A stretch of DNA of 64,000 bases from Rhodospirillales bacterium (lineage in GTDB: Bacteria > Pseudomonadota > Alphaproteobacteria > Rhodospirillales > JASLQF01). Below, piece by piece: positions 60,021 to 64,000 of the stretch. Under the pieces are notes generated by a model, which was given only the letters and a program-made list of their open reading frames with translations, was not told the origin of the DNA and did not search any database. The stretch spans positions 1-64,000 of the forward strand of contig JASLQF010000001.1 in NCBI GenBank assembly GCA_030744625.1. Reading direction: 5' to 3'. How positions within the stretch are numbered: position 1 is the stretch's first letter; every line of letters starts with the position of its first letter. The translations under genes and the position numbers were made by a program.

Positions 60021-60650
60021 CTAAGACGCCCCTTCGCCGTCCTCCCTGGCCCCGATCCTCGGCTCGGTGCCCTTGAGCAGCCTCCTGATGTTGGCGTGGT
60101 GGCGGACCATGGCGAGGAGTGCTAAGAGCGCCGCGGCGCCCACCGTCTCGCCGCTCAGCCATTGCGCGTAGAAGGGCGCCGCGCCAAGCGCCGCCAGGGC
60201 GGCCAGGGACGAGTAGCGCGCGAGCAAGGCCACGGCGAGCCACGTGGCGCAGGCCAGCAGGCCCACCGGCCAGGCCAGCGCCAGCAGCACGCCGAGCGTC
60301 GTCGCCACCCCCTTGCCGCCCCGAAAGCGCAGCCACACCGGGAAGTCGTGGCCGAGCACGGCGGCGAGGCCGGCAACGGCGGCAATGGCGGCGGCCCCGT
60401 CGCCGCCCCACAGGGCGACGGCGAGGACGGCGGCGGCGCCCTTGGCGGCGTCGAGCACCAGGGTGAGGGCGGCCAGGGCCTTGGCGCCGCTCCTCAGCAC
60501 GTTGGTGGCGCCGATGTTGCCGGAACCGGTGGCGCGGATGTCGCCCCTGCCGGCGAGGCGGGTCAGCACCAGCCCGAACGGGATGGAGCCGAGCCCGTAG
60601 CCAAGCGCCGCCGCCAATCCCCACGCCGCCAGCCCCTCGGGCCCGCCCAC
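60021..60650 (-). CDS. plsY: Glycerol-3-phosphate acyltransferase PlsY
   Basis: [39 protein letters not shown] ... [21 protein letters not shown]. Confidence 0.95.
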   Translation of the reverse strand: MGGPEGLAAWGLAAALGYGLGSIPFGLVLTRLAGRGDIRATGSGNIGATNVLRSGAKALAALTLVLDAAKGAAAVLAVALWGGDGAAAIAAVAGLAAVLGHDFPVWLRFRGGKGVATTLGVLLALAWPVGLLACATWLAVALLARYSSLAALAALGAAPFYAQWLSGETVGAAALLALLAMVRHHANIRRLLKGTEPRIGAREDGEGAS

Positions 60651-60653
60651 CGC

Positions 60654-61973
60654 TCAGGCCTCCAACTCGAAGACGGCGCGGCCGTCGACTACCGTCCTCA
60701 GCACCCGGCCCTGTACGGGGCGGCCGTCGAAGGGCGAGTTCTTGGACTTGCTGTGCAGGGTATCGGCGTCCACCTTCCAGCCGCGCCCGGCATCGAAGAG
60801 CACCAGGTCGGCCGGCCCGCCCTCGCGCAGCCTGCCGGCCGGCAGGTCGAGGAGTTCGGCTGGCCCGACCGTCAGCAGGCGCAGCACGTCGAGCAGGCTC
60901 AGATGCCCGTTGTGGTGGAGCTCGAGGGAAATGGCGAGCAGGGTCTCCAGCCCGACGCCGCCGAACGCCGCTTGGGCAAAGGGCAGGCGCTTGGCGTCCT
61001 CGTCCTGGGGATTATGGTCCGAGGCGATGGCGTCGACGGTGCCGTCCTTGAGGGCCTCGACGACGGCCTGGCGGTCGCCTTCGGAGCGCAGGGGCGGCGA
61101 TAGCTTGGCGAAGGTGCGGTAATCGCCGAGCGCGTTTTCGTTGAGGGCGAAGTAGGGGGGCGCGGTGTCGCAGGTTATGGCGAGCCCGCGCGCCTTGGCC
61201 TGGCGGATGGCCTGGAGGGCGGCGGCCGACGACACGTGGGCCACGTGCAGCCGCCCCCCGGTGAGTTCGGCGAGGCGTATGTCGCGCTCGACCAGGATGA
61301 TCTCCGCCTCGCTGGGAATGCCTATAAGGCCGAGGCGGGTCGCCACCTCGCCCTCGTTCATGACGCCGTCGGCGGCCAGGCTCGGGTCTTCCGGGTGTTG
61401 GGCGACGGTCAGGCCGAAGGTGGCGGCGTAGCTCAGCGCCCGGCGCATCACCTGGGGATCGGCCACCGCCGTGACGCCATCGGTGAAGGCGACGGCGCCG
61501 GCCTTGGCCAGCAACCCCATCTCGGCCAGTTCCCGGCCCTCCAGGTTCTTGGTGACGGCGCCGTAGGGATAGACCTTGGCGAGGCCGAGAAGGCGCGCCC
61601 GGCGCGCCACGAACTCGACCACCGCCGATTCGTCGATCACCGGGTCGGTGTTGGGAAGGCAAACCAGCGAGGTGACGCCGCCGGCCGTGGCTGAGCGCCC
61701 CGCCGAGGCCAACGTGCCGCGGTCCTCGATCCCGGCCTCGCGCAACTGCACCCGGATGTCGACAAGCCCCGGCGCCAGGCAATGGCCGCCGCAGTCGACG
61801 ACGACCACGCCCTCGGGGGCGCCGTGCTTGAACAGGCCCTCCCCGAAATTGGTGATGGCCCGGCCCTTGGTCAGCAGGCCGCCCAGCGCGTCCAGCCCCG
61901 ACGCCGGATCGAGGAGGCGGGCGTTGACGTAGGCGACCCTGTGCTCGGCGCCGTTGTTTCCCGGGCCCGGCAT
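60654..61973 (-). CDS. pyrC: Dihydroorotase
   Basis: YVNARLLDPASGLD ... CLAPGLVDIRVQLREAGIED ... AIASDHNPQDEDAKRLPFAQAAFGGVGLETLL. Confidence 0.92.
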   Translation of the reverse strand: MPGPGNNGAEHRVAYVNARLLDPASGLDALGGLLTKGRAITNFGEGLFKHGAPEGVVVVDCGGHCLAPGLVDIRVQLREAGIEDRGTLASAGRSATAGGVTSLVCLPNTDPVIDESAVVEFVARRARLLGLAKVYPYGAVTKNLEGRELAEMGLLAKAGAVAFTDGVTAVADPQVMRRALSYAATFGLTVAQHPEDPSLAADGVMNEGEVATRLGLIGIPSEAEIILVERDIRLAELTGGRLHVAHVSSAAALQAIRQAKARGLAITCDTAPPYFALNENALGDYRTFAKLSPPLRSEGDRQAVVEALKDGTVDAIASDHNPQDEDAKRLPFAQAAFGGVGLETLLAISLELHHNGHLSLLDVLRLLTVGPAELLDLPAGRLREGGPADLVLFDAGRGWKVDADTLHSKSKNSPFDGRPVQGRVLRTVVDGRAVFELEA

Positions 61974-62938
61974 CAGCCGCCATCTCCTTCTCCGGCCGGT
62001 TGCGCCAGGGCCTCGAGGCAGGCCATGCGAACCGCCACGCCCATCTCCACCTGTTCGCGGATGGCGCTGCGCCCGATGTCGTCGGCGACCTCCGAATCGA
62101 TCTCGACGCCCCGGTTCATGGGGCCCGGGTGCATGATCAGGGCGTCCGGCTTGGCGTTGGCGAGCTTGGAATAATCGAGGCCGAAGAAGTGGAAGTATTC
62201 GCGCAGGCTGGGGAAGAAGGCGCCGTGCATGCGCTCGGTCTGCAGGCGCAGCATCATGACGATGTCGCACCCGGCGAGCCCGGCGTTCATGTCGTGGAAG
62301 ACCTCGACGCCGAGGCGCTCGGCCTCCGCCGGCAACAGGGTCTTGGGCGCCACCAGGCGCACCCGCGCCCCCATGGTGGTGAGCAGGTGGATATTGGAGC
62401 GCGCCACCCGCGAATGGGCGATGTCGCCGCAGATGGCCACCAACAGCCCCGAAATTCCGCCGGTGCGCCGGCGGATGGTGAGGGCGTCGAGGAGGGCTTG
62501 CGTCGGGTGCTCGTGGCTGCCGTCGCCGGCGTTGATGACGGCGCAGTTGACCTTCTCCGACAAGAGCTTGACGGCACCCGATTCGGAATGGCGCACCACG
62601 AGGACGTCGGCGTGCATGGCGTTGAGCGTCATCGCCGTGTCGATCACCGTTTCGCCCTTCTTGACGGCCGATGTGGCCACCGACATGTTGATGACGTCGC
62701 CGCCGAGTCGCTTGCCGGCGAGCTCGAAGGACGTGCGGGTGCGCGTCGAGGCCTCGAAGAACAGGTTGATGAGGGTGCGCCCGCGCAGCACGGATTTCTT
62801 GTTGTCGGTCTGGCGGTTGCGCCCGACGTAGGTCTCGGCGCGGTCGAGCAGATAGGTGATCTCTTGCGGTGAAAGCCCCTCGATGCCAAGCAGATGGCGG
62901 TGCGGATAGGGCGCGTTGTCGAGGGCTGCTTGCGTCAT
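61973..62938 (-). CDS. pyrB: Aspartate carbamoyltransferase catalytic subunit
   Basis: [34 protein letters not shown] ... [15 protein letters not shown] ... [18 protein letters not shown]. Confidence 0.97.
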   Translation of the reverse strand: MTQAALDNAPYPHRHLLGIEGLSPQEITYLLDRAETYVGRNRQTDNKKSVLRGRTLINLFFEASTRTRTSFELAGKRLGGDVINMSVATSAVKKGETVIDTAMTLNAMHADVLVVRHSESGAVKLLSEKVNCAVINAGDGSHEHPTQALLDALTIRRRTGGISGLLVAICGDIAHSRVARSNIHLLTTMGARVRLVAPKTLLPAEAERLGVEVFHDMNAGLAGCDIVMMLRLQTERMHGAFFPSLREYFHFFGLDYSKLANAKPDALIMHPGPMNRGVEIDSEVADDIGRSAIREQVEMGVAVRMACLEALAQPAGEGDGG

Positions 62939-63081
62939 GAGCCGCCACTATAAGACCGCCCCGCGAGCCGGCGCAAGGCGCCGGCACGGACCGTCGTCGG
63001 CCGCCCTACGACTTGCCCATCTTGCGGGCCAGAAATTCCATGTAGGGGGGGAAACGCCAGAATTTGCCGCCCGCCTCCGTC

Positions 63082-63663
63082 TTACAGGGGTTCGAATTCG
63101 AGCCGGCGGATGATGTCCAGGCCCTTGAGCGCCGGCGGGTAGGCGGGATCGTAGCCGAGGGCCCGCTCAAACGCCTGCTGGGCTTCGGCGAGCCGGCCCT
63201 TGTCGAGAAGGATGCGCCCCATGTTGACGTGGGCGTACTGGTAGCAACAGTAGCGCTTGGCGGTCATGGCCTTCTCAAGCCAGGGAATCGCCTCGTCGGG
63301 GCGGCCAAGTTCGATGAGGTAGAGGCCGATGTCGTTGTAGGGGTTGCCATAGTCGGGATCGAGGGGCACGGCCTTCTTGCATTCGGCGATGGCCTCCTCG
63401 AGGCGGCCGAGCATGGAGAGCGACCATCCGAGGAAGGTGTGTCCCCGCGCCGTCGGATGGATCTCGATGGATTTCCGGAAGAACTCGATGGCGGTCTCGA
63501 ATCGGCCCGACAAGTGATAGACATAGCCCGCGCCCCAGTGGGCCAATGCCTGGTCGAAGGGCGTTTGCCCGCCCGTGGACTTGCCGTCGGGCGGCGCCGC
63601 GGCGGTCAGCCACAACAAGCAGACAAACGCGAGGACGCATCCTTTAAGCCATCGGAAAACCAT
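63082..63663 (-). CDS. TPR repeat protein
   Basis: Signal-peptide-like start MVFRWLKGCVLAFVCLLW; TPR units GWSLSMLGRLEEAIAECKKAVPLDPDYGNPYNDIGLYLIELGRPDEAIPWLEKAM. Confidence 0.8.
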   Translation of the reverse strand: MVFRWLKGCVLAFVCLLWLTAAAPPDGKSTGGQTPFDQALAHWGAGYVYHLSGRFETAIEFFRKSIEIHPTARGHTFLGWSLSMLGRLEEAIAECKKAVPLDPDYGNPYNDIGLYLIELGRPDEAIPWLEKAMTAKRYCCYQYAHVNMGRILLDKGRLAEAQQAFERALGYDPAYPPALKGLDIIRRLEFEPL

Positions 63664-63710
63664 TCTCACACCCGAACGGCCGCCGTTGTCACGATCCGCC
63701 GCCGTGAGCC

Positions 63711-63819
63711 AGAGTGCGGTCGTTTCAAATTGATTCAATTCGAAACGTGAATCGCCCTCTAATTCATATCTTAGGGGCTTATTCACGTCTTGGATCATTT
63801 TGATCCAAGACGATAAGAC
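63711..63819 (-). repeat. About 109-bp double-hairpin intergenic repeat, copy B
   Basis: Perfect hairpin CGTCTTGGATCA-TTT-TGATCCAAGACG (63786-63812), second hairpin CGTTTC...GAAACG; aligns with copy A. Confidence 0.9.
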
Positions 63820-64000
63820 CCCAGTGAGTCGAGGGCGCCTTGCATGATATAGGCGGCGGCGGCCTTGTCGACGAGTTCGGCGCGGCGCCGGCGCGACAGA
63901 TCGGCCTCCTTGACGAGCACGCGTTCGACGGCGGCCGTCGACAGGCGCTCGTCCCAGAACGCGGCGTCGATGCCCAGGGCTTCCACCACGTTGGCGGCGA
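63795..64000 (-). CDS. ruvX: Holliday junction resolvase-like RuvX/YqgF, partial at window end
   Basis: [46 protein letters not shown]. Confidence 0.9.
   Translation of the reverse strand, partial: AANVVEALGIDAAFWDERLSTAAVERVLVKEADLSRRRRAELVDKAAAAYIMQGALDSLGSYRLGSK

Overview
This 64 kb window is GC-rich and densely coding. Gene content and order (ruvX-pyrB-pyrC-plsY-dprA-topA-rnr, rpmG/divK-like regulator) look alphaproteobacterial, probably Rhodospirillales; that placement is inference. Main blocks: (i) a flavoprotein disulfide reductase, a TPR/SPINDLY protein and a CheY-like regulator; (ii) a type I secretion locus (TolC, FecR/RTX giant protein, ABC ATPase, HlyD adaptor); (iii) a TetR regulator surrounded by a cluster of TGGACC-N4-GGTCCA-like sites; (iv) two tandem class III cyclases; (v) a peptide/opine-type ABC importer; (vi) a translationally coupled glycosyltransferase/phosphatase/deacetylase cluster; (vii) a split Aer-like PAS + soluble MCP pair; (viii) mmsA and a three-gene split-beta, cobalt-type nitrile hydratase/thiocyanate-hydrolase-like operon; (ix) a core housekeeping block. 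Most notable non-coding signals: the TetR-type operator cluster; a GTTC-N7-GTTC (alphaproteobacterial LexA) box inside a near-consensus sigma70 promoter ahead of an orphan 80-aa basic protein divergent from dprA; a 24-bp inverted-repeat family with a CCTTAATT array (two loci); and a separate ~108-bp double-hairpin repeat family (two full copies and one half copy), one copy of which supplies the C-terminus of ruvX. All functional names come from reading the translations by eye; no database search was run.
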